DNA of 20,517 nt from Clostridium sp. UBA3947. Its GTDB lineage: Bacteria > Bacillota > Clostridia > Clostridiales > Clostridiaceae. The DNA lies in assembly GCA_002385545.1 (NCBI GenBank), contig DGDR01000091.1, positions 1-20,517 on the forward strand, given 5' to 3'. The notes below the pieces were generated by a model. It worked only from the letters and a program-made list of their open reading frames with translations, made no database searches and was not told the origin of the DNA. Made by a program: the position numbers and the translations under genes. Positions 6,632 through 13,865 of the stretch are shown here, piece after piece. The stretch's first letter is position 1, and every line of letters begins with the position of its first letter.

Positions 6632-8365
6632 GTGGCTTTAGATGGTATATTTTTGCACTCCTTATGCCTAGAGCTTAAGGATAATATATTAAATGGAAAA
6701 GTAGATAAGATTAATCAGCCTGAAAAGGATGAAATTATTATAACCTTTAGAAAGGACAATAAAAACATTAAGGTTCTAATTAGCGCAAGCTCAAATTATC
6801 CTAGAATTCATATAACTGAAAGAAGCAAGGCTAATCCAATGCAGCCTCCTATGTTTTGTATGCTTTTAAGAAAATACTTAATAGGAGCTAAATTAATCAA
6901 CATTGAGCAAAGGCACTGTGATAGAATTCTATGTCTAGATTTTGAAAGCAGAGATGAGATGGGCTTTGACAGTATTTATACATTAATTGTTGAAATTATG
7001 GGCCGTCACAGTAATATTACCTTGATTAGAAAAAGGGATAATATTGTAATGGATAGCATTAAGCATATTACTCCCAATATAAATTCATATCGTTCCATAT
7101 ATCCCGGCATTAATTATAAGTTTCCTCCAGAACCTAATAAGCTAAATCCTTTAGATTTCTCTGAGGATGTTAATATAGACCTAGATTCTTCTGTCTCAAT
7201 TTCTGACAGCTCAATTTTAACTAAAATATTCACAGGAGTAAGCTCCTTATTATCCAAGGAAATAGTATACTTGTTTCAAACTAATAGTTCTGGTAACAAG
7301 CCTGATGACCTAAAGAACCTTTTGAAATTTGCAAAAAACTTCTTTCAATCCATTAATCAAAATAGCTTTACCTATACCCTCTACTCAGATAGCAAGGGTA
7401 ATTACAAAGATTTTTATTGTTTTTACTTATCCACAATGAAGGATTATAAAGTTACTAAATATGATACTGCTAGTAAATTATTAGACCTATTCTATTACAC
7501 TAAGGATAAGCAAGACAGGCTAAATCAGAAAAGCTCAGATCTCCAAAAGCTTGTTATCAACAATATTGATAGATGTAAAAAGAAAAGCATCATACTAAAG
7601 CAATCACTACAGGAATGTAAGCAAAAAGATAAGTACAAACTTTATGGCGAGCTCCTTACTGCCAATATTTATTCCATAAAAGAAGGAGATAAAAGTGTTA
7701 AGGTATATAACTATTACTCAGAAAAGGAAGAATATATTATCATACCACTAAAGGAAAATAATACTCCTTCAGAAAATATTCAATATTACTTTAAAAAATA
7801 CAATAAATTAAAAAAGACAGAAGAAGCTGCTCTAGAGCAACTTGAAAAAAATGAAGCTGAATTAGAATACCTACAATCTGTCCTAACTAACATTTTGAAT
7901 TGTGATAGCTATGATGAAATAGAAGACGTTAGAAATGAACTAGTAGAAACCGGATATATAAAATTTAAAAAGAGCAGCGGTAAGACAAAGAAGGCACAAT
8001 CTAAGCCTTTACACTTTCTTTCATCCGATGGCATTGACATTTATGTTGGGAAAAATAATATACAAAATGATTATTTAACCTTAAAATTCGCAGATAAAAA
8101 GGATATCTGGCTCCATACTAAAAATATTCCTGGTTCTCATGTTATTATAAAGAATAACAATAATATATCTGATAAAACCTTGGAGGAAGCTGCAATTTTA
8201 GCTGCTTATTATAGTAAGGCTAAGGATTCAACTAAGGTAGCCGTTGACTATACTGAGGTAAAAAACGTAAAGAAGCCCTCTGGAGCTAAGCCAGGAATGG
8301 TAATATACACCACTAATAAAACTATATATGTAGATCCTTATGAAATAAACTTAAAGAAAGTATAA
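6632..8365 (+). CDS. rqcH: RqcH/Rqc2 NFACT-family ribosome quality control protein
   Basis: The 577-residue bacterial Rqc2 homologue. It binds stalled 50S subunits that carry peptidyl-tRNA and recruits tRNA-Ala so that C-terminal alanine tails mark the stalled peptide for degradation. I chose the GTG at 6632, with AGGAAGG ending 9 bases upstream, because it gives MALDGIFLHSL, the usual NFACT N-terminus. It also places the conserved Asp-Arg pair at residues 97-98, the positions known to matter in Bacillus subtilis RqcH. Upstream GTG and ATG codons (6608, 6623) fit less well. A coiled coil lies at about 280-430. The NFACT-R domain follows with DIWLHTKNIPGSHVII at 491-506. Older annotations call this family fibronectin-binding protein FbpA. 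It is the only plus-strand gene. Confidence 0.95.
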   Translation: MALDGIFLHSLCLELKDNILNGKVDKINQPEKDEIIITFRKDNKNIKVLISASSNYPRIHITERSKANPMQPPMFCMLLRKYLIGAKLINIEQRHCDRILCLDFESRDEMGFDSIYTLIVEIMGRHSNITLIRKRDNIVMDSIKHITPNINSYRSIYPGINYKFPPEPNKLNPLDFSEDVNIDLDSSVSISDSSILTKIFTGVSSLLSKEIVYLFQTNSSGNKPDDLKNLLKFAKNFFQSINQNSFTYTLYSDSKGNYKDFYCFYLSTMKDYKVTKYDTASKLLDLFYYTKDKQDRLNQKSSDLQKLVINNIDRCKKKSIILKQSLQECKQKDKYKLYGELLTANIYSIKEGDKSVKVYNYYSEKEEYIIIPLKENNTPSENIQYYFKKYNKLKKTEEAALEQLEKNEAELEYLQSVLTNILNCDSYDEIEDVRNELVETGYIKFKKSSGKTKKAQSKPLHFLSSDGIDIYVGKNNIQNDYLTLKFADKKDIWLHTKNIPGSHVIIKNNNNISDKTLEEAAILAAYYSKAKDSTKVAVDYTEVKNVKKPSGAKPGMVIYTTNKTIYVDPYEINLKKV

Positions 8366-8383
8366 AGTTTATAGAATTTAAGC

Positions 8384-8417
8384 AAAAAATAAAGAAGCGC
8401 AGCTTCTTTATTTTTTT
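8384..8417. terminator. bidirectional intrinsic terminator between rqcH and the methyltransferase gene
   Basis: A perfect inverted repeat, AATAAAGAAGC / GCTTCTTTATT (8388-8398 and 8402-8412) with loop GCA, extended by A and T runs to 15 base pairs. Read on plus it ends in T7 after rqcH. Read on minus it ends in a T run after the methyltransferase. The minus-strand stop codon (8410-8408) lies inside the stem, so the last codons of that gene double as terminator. Confidence 0.9.
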
Positions 8418-9532
8418 GCATTATTTATGTATTGATAATAATAACATAAGAGCCTACCATTGTATAGCTTTCTGTTTTTATCTGCCTTTCTTTTAAAGCA
8501 CTTTTCAAATTCGTAATAGGAAGTTAATACAAAAAAGGACCACTCATCGTGTGCCTTATAAAGATTTCCTAAAATCTCATAGAGTTTTCGAACCTCTTTT
8601 TCCTCACCCAATCTTTCTCCATAGGGAGGATTAGTTATAATATAAGCATATTTCTTTCGTGAACTAAATTCCTCTATAGGTAGTTTTTGAAAGTTAGTAT
8701 AAGCCTCCACTCCTGCCTTTATAGCATTTTCCCTTGCGTTTTTTAATATTTTTCCATCTTTATCAGAACCAAAAATAATAAATTCTTTATCATTTATAGC
8801 CCCTTCAGCCTCTTTTCTAACCTTCTGCCATATGCTTCTATCAATATTAGGCCATCCTTCGCTAACAAAGCTTCTTCTTAAACCTGGAGCCATGTTTTTT
8901 CCAATCATTGCAGCTTCCACCGGTATGGTTCCAGAACCACAAAAAGGATCATAGAGCAGCCGATCAGGTGTCCATTTGCTTATAAGAACCAAAGCTGCTG
9001 CTAAAGTTTCTTTTAAAGGTGCTTCTCCTGCATTTTCCCTATAGCCCCTTTTATGTAGTCCTGGTCCTGAAGTATCTACAGTTAGAGTAACAATATCCTT
9101 CAATATGGCTACTTCTATTTTATATACTGGTCCATCCTCTGTAAAAACTTCTCTACGATATTTTCTCTTCATAGCTTCTACTACTGCTTTTTTCACTATA
9201 GCTTGACAATCTGACACACTAAAAAGCTTGGATTTAACTGATTTTCCTGTAACATGCATCTTTCCGTTTTCCGGAATAAGCTTCCACCAGTCTACTGCTT
9301 TTGCTCCCTGAAAAAGCTCCTCAAAGCTTTCAGCCTTAAATTCTGCCATCTTAATAAGCACTCTATCGGCAGTCCTAAGCCATATATTTGCTTTTGCTAT
9401 ATCTTCTTCATCACCTTTAAAGTTTACCCTGCCATTTTCAGTTTTTATATCCGTATATCCTAAGTTTTTCAACTCTGTAGCTGTAATTGCCTCTATACCA
9501 AAGGTTGATGTTGCTATTAAGTCATATTTCAT
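8408..9532 (-). CDS. ypsC: THUMP-domain class I SAM rRNA methyltransferase (RlmL/YpsC-like)
   Basis: A 374-residue RNA methyltransferase. The N-terminal half holds a ferredoxin-like region and a THUMP RNA-binding domain (about 1-155). The C-terminal half is a Rossmann methyltransferase with SAM motif I DPFCGSGT (195-202) and the catalytic NPPYGERL (301-308), typical of N2-guanine methylation. It matches the length of the stand-alone YpsC/RlmL family of Firmicutes, whereas in Escherichia coli RlmL is fused to RlmK. The target is probably a guanosine of 23S rRNA, by family inference. AGGAGA is 7 bases before the ATG. The gene is convergent with rqcH and separated from pyrP by two hairpins. Confidence 0.9.
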   Translation of the reverse strand: MKYDLIATSTFGIEAITATELKNLGYTDIKTENGRVNFKGDEEDIAKANIWLRTADRVLIKMAEFKAESFEELFQGAKAVDWWKLIPENGKMHVTGKSVKSKLFSVSDCQAIVKKAVVEAMKRKYRREVFTEDGPVYKIEVAILKDIVTLTVDTSGPGLHKRGYRENAGEAPLKETLAAALVLISKWTPDRLLYDPFCGSGTIPVEAAMIGKNMAPGLRRSFVSEGWPNIDRSIWQKVRKEAEGAINDKEFIIFGSDKDGKILKNARENAIKAGVEAYTNFQKLPIEEFSSRKKYAYIITNPPYGERLGEEKEVRKLYEILGNLYKAHDEWSFFVLTSYYEFEKCFKRKADKNRKLYNGRLLCYYYQYINNAKK

Positions 9533-9564
9533 TAAAACTTCTCCTTATAAAACCGATTTATTCT

Positions 9565-9591
9565 TAAAAAGACTACCGCTAAAGGTAGTCT
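9565..9591 (-). terminator. second intrinsic terminator downstream of pyrP
   Basis: The 8-bp inverted repeat AGACTACC / GGTAGTCT (9570-9577 and 9584-9591, loop 6 bases) is followed on the minus strand by TTTTT. It lies 38 bases before the methyltransferase start. It is most simply a back-up terminator for the pyr operon, but it could also act within a leader of the methyltransferase gene. Confidence 0.75.
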
Positions 9592-9631
9592 ACTATATAT
9601 TTTTATCACTAATCATGTAATTATTCAAGAA

Positions 9632-9668
9632 TAAAAAGGATATTCCCATCTTTAAAGGGAACATCCTT
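9632..9668 (-). terminator. intrinsic terminator immediately after pyrP
   Basis: A 12-bp stem (9657-9668 with 9636-9647, one G-U pair on the minus transcript) with a 9-base loop, followed by a T5 run on the minus strand. It begins 9 bases after the permease stop codon and ends the pyrR-pyrP transcript. Confidence 0.85.
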
Positions 9669-9676
9669 CTACTATC

Positions 9677-10957
9677 TTATTTGCTTACTTTTACTTCCTC
9701 TTCTTTTTCAGTTGCACTTTTTTCAGGTAATATCAGATTTAGAATTATTCCAGCTATAGTTGCTAAAGCAACCCCTTCTATAGCTACATCTGATCCACCT
9801 ACTGCAAATTTAATCTTAGCTCCGCTTATTCCTAGTACTATTACAACAGAAGCTATAATCAAATTCTTCTTTTTACCAAAGTCTATCTTTTCTTCTACAA
9901 AAATTCTGAAGCCTGAAGAAGCGATTATTCCGAACAACAATATGCTTATACCACCCATAACTGGATATGGAATATTCTTAATTAGCATTGCTAAAGGTCC
10001 AACGAAGGAAAGTATGATAGCTATTATTGCAGCTCCACCTACAACCCATACAGAATAAACCTTTGTTATAGCCATAACTCCAATGTTTTCACCATAAGTA
10101 GTGTTTGGAGGACCTCCTACTAAACCAGCAAACAAGGTAGCAAGTCCATCACCAAGAATTGATCTATGAAGACCAGGATCCTTTGTAAAATCTCTTCCGC
10201 AAACATTATTTGTTACATACACGTGACCAATATGCTCTGCTAGAGTAACGAAGGCTATTGGAGCCATCATTATCATTGCACTAACATTAAATTCAGGGAA
10301 TACAAACTTAGGTGATGTAATTAACTTTGCATTGAGAATCTCATTGACAGCGCTCTCTGGAACTATACCTAGAACAAAGGCAGATATATATCCTACAACC
10401 ATTGCGATAAGAATAGGTATTATTCCTAGAAAACCCTTAAAGTACATAGAACCAAGTATACCTACAAGTAAGGTAATAGCTGCTACAGCTATTGTTTTAG
10501 CATCTGTTGAATCTCCAGTTAGTCCTGACCAACTAGCTGCTGTTCCTGCTAGAGATAAACCTATAACAATTACAACTGAACCAATTAGTACCGGTGGTAG
10601 AGCCTTGTCCAACCACTTTGTTCCTGCAAATTTAATTATTGCAGCTACAATTGCGTACACAACACCTGCTGCTACTATACCAGATAACATACCTCTAAAG
10701 CCATAATTTTGAGATGCTATAGTCATAGCATTAATAAAAGCAAATGATGATCCAACATAGGCAGGTAGCTTTGCTTTTGTGCAAAGTATATAGATTAAAG
10801 TTCCAACTCCACTACAAAAGAGTGCCATGGATGGTTCCATCTTTGTTAAAATAGGTACTAATATAGTAGCTCCCACCATTGCAAATAAATGCTGAAAACT
10901 TAAGGGTAAGGTCTTTAAAATAGGCAATCTTTCTTCTACGTCTACAAAATTTCTCAT
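9677..10957 (-). CDS. pyrP: uracil permease (UraA/PyrP, NCS2 family)
   Basis: A 426-residue polytopic membrane protein of the NCS2 nucleobase transporter family, importing uracil with protons. The signature GGPPNTTYGENIGV lies at 281-294. Glu241 (in LAEHIGH) and Glu290 (in YGENIG) match the two glutamates that coordinate uracil in Escherichia coli UraA, even by residue number; His245 is also kept. The N-terminus ERLPILKTLPLSFQHLFAM is typical of uracil rather than xanthine permeases. AAGGAGG lies 8 bases before the ATG, and that site is part of a PyrR-like hairpin. It follows pyrR by 54 bases, as in many Firmicutes. Confidence 0.96.
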   Translation of the reverse strand: MRNFVDVEERLPILKTLPLSFQHLFAMVGATILVPILTKMEPSMALFCSGVGTLIYILCTKAKLPAYVGSSFAFINAMTIASQNYGFRGMLSGIVAAGVVYAIVAAIIKFAGTKWLDKALPPVLIGSVVIVIGLSLAGTAASWSGLTGDSTDAKTIAVAAITLLVGILGSMYFKGFLGIIPILIAMVVGYISAFVLGIVPESAVNEILNAKLITSPKFVFPEFNVSAMIMMAPIAFVTLAEHIGHVYVTNNVCGRDFTKDPGLHRSILGDGLATLFAGLVGGPPNTTYGENIGVMAITKVYSVWVVGGAAIIAIILSFVGPLAMLIKNIPYPVMGGISILLFGIIASSGFRIFVEEKIDFGKKKNLIIASVVIVLGISGAKIKFAVGGSDVAIEGVALATIAGIILNLILPEKSATEKEEEVKVSK

Positions 10958-10965
10958 TAATAATT

Positions 10966-11000
10966 CCTCCTTCTTAATCTCACTGGATTAATTTAAAAGA
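10966..11000 (-). promoter_or_regulatory. putative PyrR-binding hairpin occluding the pyrP Shine-Dalgarno
   Basis: On the minus transcript the order is: lower stem UCUUU (11000-10996), bulge UAAA, upper stem UUAA, loop UCCAGUGAGA (10987-10978), UUAA, and GAAGG (10973-10969). This copies the layout of the PyrR site upstream of pyrR (CCUU, UAAA bulge, UCCAGCGAGG loop, AAGG), with one change at the last loop base. The closing GAAGG is part of the AAGGAGG ribosome binding site of pyrP (10972-10966). No terminator follows. PyrR bound here would block translation rather than transcription. This is inference from sequence match and geometry. Confidence 0.65.
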
Positions 11001-11011
11001 TATATCTTAAG

Positions 11012-11551
11012 TTAATCTAGCTCATAAATTTTTACTGAATCTTCCTTATCTATTTCTGTAAGGGATACTGAAATTAGTTCATTTCTTGAAGTAGGAATAT
11101 TCTTTCCTACAAAGTCAGCTCTTATTGGAAGCTCTCTATGTCCTCTATCAATTAAAACTGCTAATTGAATCATCTTAGGCCTTCCAGCATCAATTACGGC
11201 TTCTAGAGCAGCTCTAGCGGTTCTACCAGTGAATAGTACATCATCTACTAAGACTACCTTCTTACCCTTTACCTCTACACCTAAATTTTTATCATTTAAT
11301 CTTGGTGCATCATTTATGGTTTGGAGATCGTCTCGGTAAAGACTAATATCAACGCTACCAACGGGTATATCAACACCTTCTATATCAGCTATACATTTTG
11401 CAATTCTCTGGGCTAGAGGATATCCCCTTCTCTTTATGCCGATTAATACTATATCTTCTACCCCCTTATTCTTTTCTATAATTTCGTGGGATACTCTTAT
11501 TAAGCTTCTTCTTATAGCCTTATCATCCATAAGAACGGACTTTAATTTCAC
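11012..11551 (-). CDS. pyrR: PyrR bifunctional pyrimidine regulator / uracil phosphoribosyltransferase
   Basis: A 179-residue RNA-binding regulator that senses UMP/UTP and PRPP and binds hairpins in pyr mRNA leaders; many members also convert uracil and PRPP to UMP. The PRPP-binding loop VVLVDDVLFTGRTA lies at 99-112, and basic patches around RR (41-42) fit the RNA-binding face. Length is normal. The start is GTG at 11551 with GGGGTG 5 bases upstream; a nearby ATG is out of frame and stops at once. The gene is preceded by its own promoter and attenuator and followed by the uracil permease, so uracil uptake and salvage are controlled together. Confidence 0.96.
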   Translation of the reverse strand: MKLKSVLMDDKAIRRSLIRVSHEIIEKNKGVEDIVLIGIKRRGYPLAQRIAKCIADIEGVDIPVGSVDISLYRDDLQTINDAPRLNDKNLGVEVKGKKVVLVDDVLFTGRTARAALEAVIDAGRPKMIQLAVLIDRGHRELPIRADFVGKNIPTSRNELISVSLTEIDKEDSVKIYELD

Positions 11552-11581
11552 AACATCACCCCATTATGGTATTTTGGCATT

Positions 11582-11612
11582 AAAAAAACGCCTTACCAAG
11601 TCAGTAAGGCGT
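11582..11612 (-). terminator. attenuator terminator of the pyrR leader
   Basis: A perfect 9-bp stem, ACGCCTTAC / GTAAGGCGT (11612-11604 and 11596-11588), with a 7-base loop, is followed on the minus strand by seven T. It lies about 30 bases before the pyrR start, inside the leader. The 5' arm and loop can pair instead with the PyrR-binding hairpin upstream, giving an antiterminator. Confidence 0.9.
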
Positions 11613-11679
11613 ACTATGCACATATGTATCACTATTGCAAATTGAATCTGCCTTATGACCTCGCTGGATCATTTAAAGG
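11600..11679 (-). promoter_or_regulatory. PyrR-binding anti-antiterminator and antiterminator of pyrR
   Basis: The minus transcript folds at 11679-11651 as CCUU, UAAA bulge, UGA, loop UCCAGCGAGG, UCA, U, AAGG. The loop matches the known PyrR-recognition pattern UCCAGNGAGG. The 3' part, GUCAUAAGGC (11659-11650), can alternatively pair with GCCUUA-C-UGAC (11610-11600), which is the 5' arm and loop of the terminator. This is the classic three-state PyrR attenuator. With UMP, PyrR stabilises the upstream hairpin and the terminator forms. Without it, the antiterminator forms and pyrR-pyrP is transcribed. Confidence 0.88.
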
Positions 11680-11699
11680 TTACTCTTAATTTCTTTATC

Positions 11700-11728
11700 A
11701 GTCTAACATATCTTTTTATTTTTTTCAA
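11700..11728 (-). promoter_or_regulatory. sigma-A type promoter of pyrR-pyrP
   Basis: On the minus strand TTGAAA (11728-11723) and TAGACT (11705-11700) are 17 bases apart. TG sits one base before the -10 as an extended element. The -35 begins at the base after the rluD stop codon. It would start a leader a few bases upstream of the PyrR-binding hairpin, the expected spacing. Confidence 0.6.
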
Positions 11729-12637
11729 CTATTTTCGCAAGATTTCTATCACTTTATTAAAATAATCAGGCAGCTTTGCCTCAAACTCCAGGTATCTACC
11801 GCTGGTAGGATGAATAAAGCCTAAAACTTTAGCATGTAGCAATTGTCCCTCAAGATTGAATTTTTGCTTTTTGTAACCATAAACCGGGTCTCCTACTAAA
11901 GGGTGGCCTATATAAGCCATGTGAACTCTAATCTGATGAGTTCTGCCAGTCTCTAAACGACATTCTACTAGGGTATATTTATCTAATCGTTCTAAAACCT
12001 TATAATGGGTTACTGCTCTTCTCCCCTCTTTAACAACTGCCATTTTCTTTCTATCAATAGGATGTCTTCCCAAATTAGCATCAACGGTACCTTGATCATT
12101 CTTTATTATACCCTCTACAAGAGCTATATATACCCTAGTCATAGAATGGTCCTTCAATTGCTCTGCTAGCTTGTTATGTGCAGCATCATTCTTAGCAATA
12201 ACTAATACACCACTAGTATCCTTATCGATTCTATGTACTATACCCGGTCGAATAACTCCATTAATTCCCGATAAATCCTGACAATGATTTAATATAGCAT
12301 TTACTAAAGTTCCTTTTGCATTCCCTGCTGCAGGATGAACTACCATGCCTTGAGGTTTATTAACTACTATAACATCCTCGTCCTCATATAAAATATCCAA
12401 AGGAATATCCTCAGCCTCAACCTTTAGCTCCACTGGATCTGGTATAATGCCTTTAATAAGATCATTTTCCTTAAGCTTGTGGTTGCTTTTTACTAGCTTA
12501 TTGTTTACAGTTACCTTGCCTTCATCTATAAGCCCTTGTATAAAAGATCTAGACTTATCTTCCATCAATTGGCTAAGATATTTATCTATCCTCATCCCTT
12601 GGTATTTTTCATCGATTACAAAACTAAATTCCTGCAT
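11729..12637 (-). CDS. rluD: RluD-type 23S rRNA/tRNA pseudouridine synthase
   Basis: A 302-residue RluA/RluD-family enzyme that isomerises uridine to pseudouridine. An S4 RNA-binding domain (about 13-60) precedes the catalytic domain, with the conserved HRIDKDTSGVLV (135-146) and catalytic Asp138. The RTHQIRVHMAYIGHPLVGDP region, typical of the family, also occurs. Its ATG overlaps the lspA stop as TAATG, so the two are translationally coupled; lspA-rluD-pyrR is also the order in Bacillus. The exact target uridines cannot be told from sequence. There is no terminator between its stop and the pyrR promoter, so read-through would meet the pyrR attenuator. Confidence 0.94.
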   Translation of the reverse strand: MQEFSFVIDEKYQGMRIDKYLSQLMEDKSRSFIQGLIDEGKVTVNNKLVKSNHKLKENDLIKGIIPDPVELKVEAEDIPLDILYEDEDVIVVNKPQGMVVHPAAGNAKGTLVNAILNHCQDLSGINGVIRPGIVHRIDKDTSGVLVIAKNDAAHNKLAEQLKDHSMTRVYIALVEGIIKNDQGTVDANLGRHPIDRKKMAVVKEGRRAVTHYKVLERLDKYTLVECRLETGRTHQIRVHMAYIGHPLVGDPVYGYKKQKFNLEGQLLHAKVLGFIHPTSGRYLEFEAKLPDYFNKVIEILRK

Positions 12638-13083
12638 TACTTAACATCCTTTATAATATAAAATGATAATAAAACTGTACCTACCACCACAAGCATATCT
12701 GCCACATTGAAGTTTGGAAAATAGTATATATCCTTATAATGTAAGGATATAAAATCCACCACATAATTATAATATAATCTATCGATTAAATTACCAATAG
12801 CACCACTTATAACTAAGGCTAAACTTGTTTTTAACAGCTTAGAAGACGGCTTATATTTAATTAAATAATAAATAATTGCTAAAATCATTATTGCAGACAT
12901 TATACTTAGAATATATTGTCTTCCTTGAAGTATACCAAAGGCTGCTCCCTTGTTTTCCACATATTCAAAGCTAAAGAAGTCCTTGATTACTGTTACGCTT
13001 TCATTTCCCTTTAATTTGCTAATTGATAATAGCTTGGTAGCTCTATCTGCAACTATACCTAAGATAATAATAAAAATGTACAT
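12637..13083 (-). CDS. lspA: lipoprotein signal peptidase (signal peptidase II)
   Basis: A 148-residue membrane aspartyl protease that cleaves the signal peptide of diacylated prolipoproteins. Four membrane helices are visible. The conserved blocks are GNLIDR (97-102), VVDFI (108-112) and FNVAD (125-129); the catalytic aspartates are Asp110 and Asp129. I placed the start at ATG 13083 because GGGGG (13094-13090) sits 6 bases upstream. A longer reading to 13134 would overlap the zinc-finger gene, and the ATG at 13089 directly abuts the ribosome binding site. It lies between the TraR/DksA gene and rluD in one transcript. Confidence 0.96.
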   Translation of the reverse strand: MYIFIIILGIVADRATKLLSISKLKGNESVTVIKDFFSFEYVENKGAAFGILQGRQYILSIMSAIMILAIIYYLIKYKPSSKLLKTSLALVISGAIGNLIDRLYYNYVVDFISLHYKDIYYFPNFNVADMLVVVGTVLLSFYIIKDVK

Positions 13084-13102
13084 TTCCATCCCCCTTAAAA
13101 TA

Positions 13103-13711
13103 CTAGTCAGGCAATTGATTTCTATACTGCTCATTACTGATTCTTTCTATTGGTTCCACATAATCTGTATCATCTTCCTCATGATATTCATCAGTATAGG
13201 GTATTCTATTAAAACTTGAAACACTTTGATAGCTATCTTCTGCATCAAAACCTATTTCATCACTATAATCATTATAACCATAACCAAAAGGATAACCTAG
13301 AACCTCTTCTTCTACTGGCCTAGCAGAGGCATTATGAGTGGCTCTACTACTTAATTCATTTTGACATTTTACACAGTATTCAGCATATGGTAGGAATTCC
13401 AATCTTTCCTCTGGTATTTGCTTACCACACCTTTTACATGTGCCATAGGTTCCATTCTCAATATTTTTTAAAGCATCATCTATCTTCTTGATAATAGTAA
13501 TTTCATGCTCCCTAAAAGCCCTGCCCTTTTCCATTGTTTCTATTTCGCTGGCTAAGTCAGCAGGATGATTATCATAAAAAGATAATTCTGAGGAGGTTTC
13601 AAAAATACTATTAGTCATGTCATTATCTTTTAGCTTCATCAAAAACTTACGAGCGCTTTCCCTTTCTGCTAGCAATTTACCCTTATAATAATCTAGGCTC
13701 TTCTTTACCAT
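13103..13711 (-). CDS. TraR/DksA-family C4 zinc-finger protein (YteA-like)
   Basis: A 202-residue protein with a helical hairpin-like N-terminal part (about 1-85) and a four-cysteine zinc finger (Cys92, Cys95, Cys113, Cys116), then an acidic, probably disordered tail. This layout matches the clostridial/Bacillus YteA-YocK group of DksA relatives. DksA binds the secondary channel of RNA polymerase; whether this group does so is not settled. Part of the helical region contains DNHPADLASE, highly conserved in this subgroup. It stands first in a transcript with lspA and rluD, with a run-in of GGGGTGGAAGG before the ATG. Confidence 0.88.
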   Translation of the reverse strand: MVKKSLDYYKGKLLAERESARKFLMKLKDNDMTNSIFETSSELSFYDNHPADLASEIETMEKGRAFREHEITIIKKIDDALKNIENGTYGTCKRCGKQIPEERLEFLPYAEYCVKCQNELSSRATHNASARPVEEEVLGYPFGYGYNDYSDEIGFDAEDSYQSVSSFNRIPYTDEYHEEDDTDYVEPIERISNEQYRNQLPD

Positions 13712-13795
13712 TATCCTTCCACCCCTTCAAAATAAAAGTATTGATTTTCATTTCATACTATTTATTTTGTCATCAAGAGGAAATTTTATGTGGTG

Positions 13796-13857
13796 TAAAA
13801 GACAAATCTCACTCCTTGCATACATAGAATATGTTATCTATATAGGGAGTGAGATTT
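13796..13857 (-). terminator. long hairpin after divIVA, probable terminator
   Basis: The perfect 12-bp repeats AAATCTCACTCC / GGAGTGAGATTT (13846-13857 and 13804-13815 on plus) close a 30-base loop that can form a small inner stem (ATAGA/TCTAT). On minus it begins 9 bases after the divIVA stop and is followed by GTCTTTTA, a weak T tract. It is likely a terminator, but the long loop and poor tail leave room for another role, such as mRNA end protection. Confidence 0.55.
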
Positions 13858-13865
13858 ACATACTA

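Noticed and set aside
9681..10706. Plus-strand ORFs opposite the uracil permease
   Set aside because: They are antisense shadows of a highly conserved transporter gene, rich in Ile, Thr, Ala and Pro as expected from reversed membrane codons.
10997..11008. Palindrome AAGATATATCTT before pyrP as a repressor operator
   Set aside because: It is AT-rich and partly overlaps the lower stem of the PyrR-like hairpin, lies inside the operon mRNA, and has no promoter beside it.
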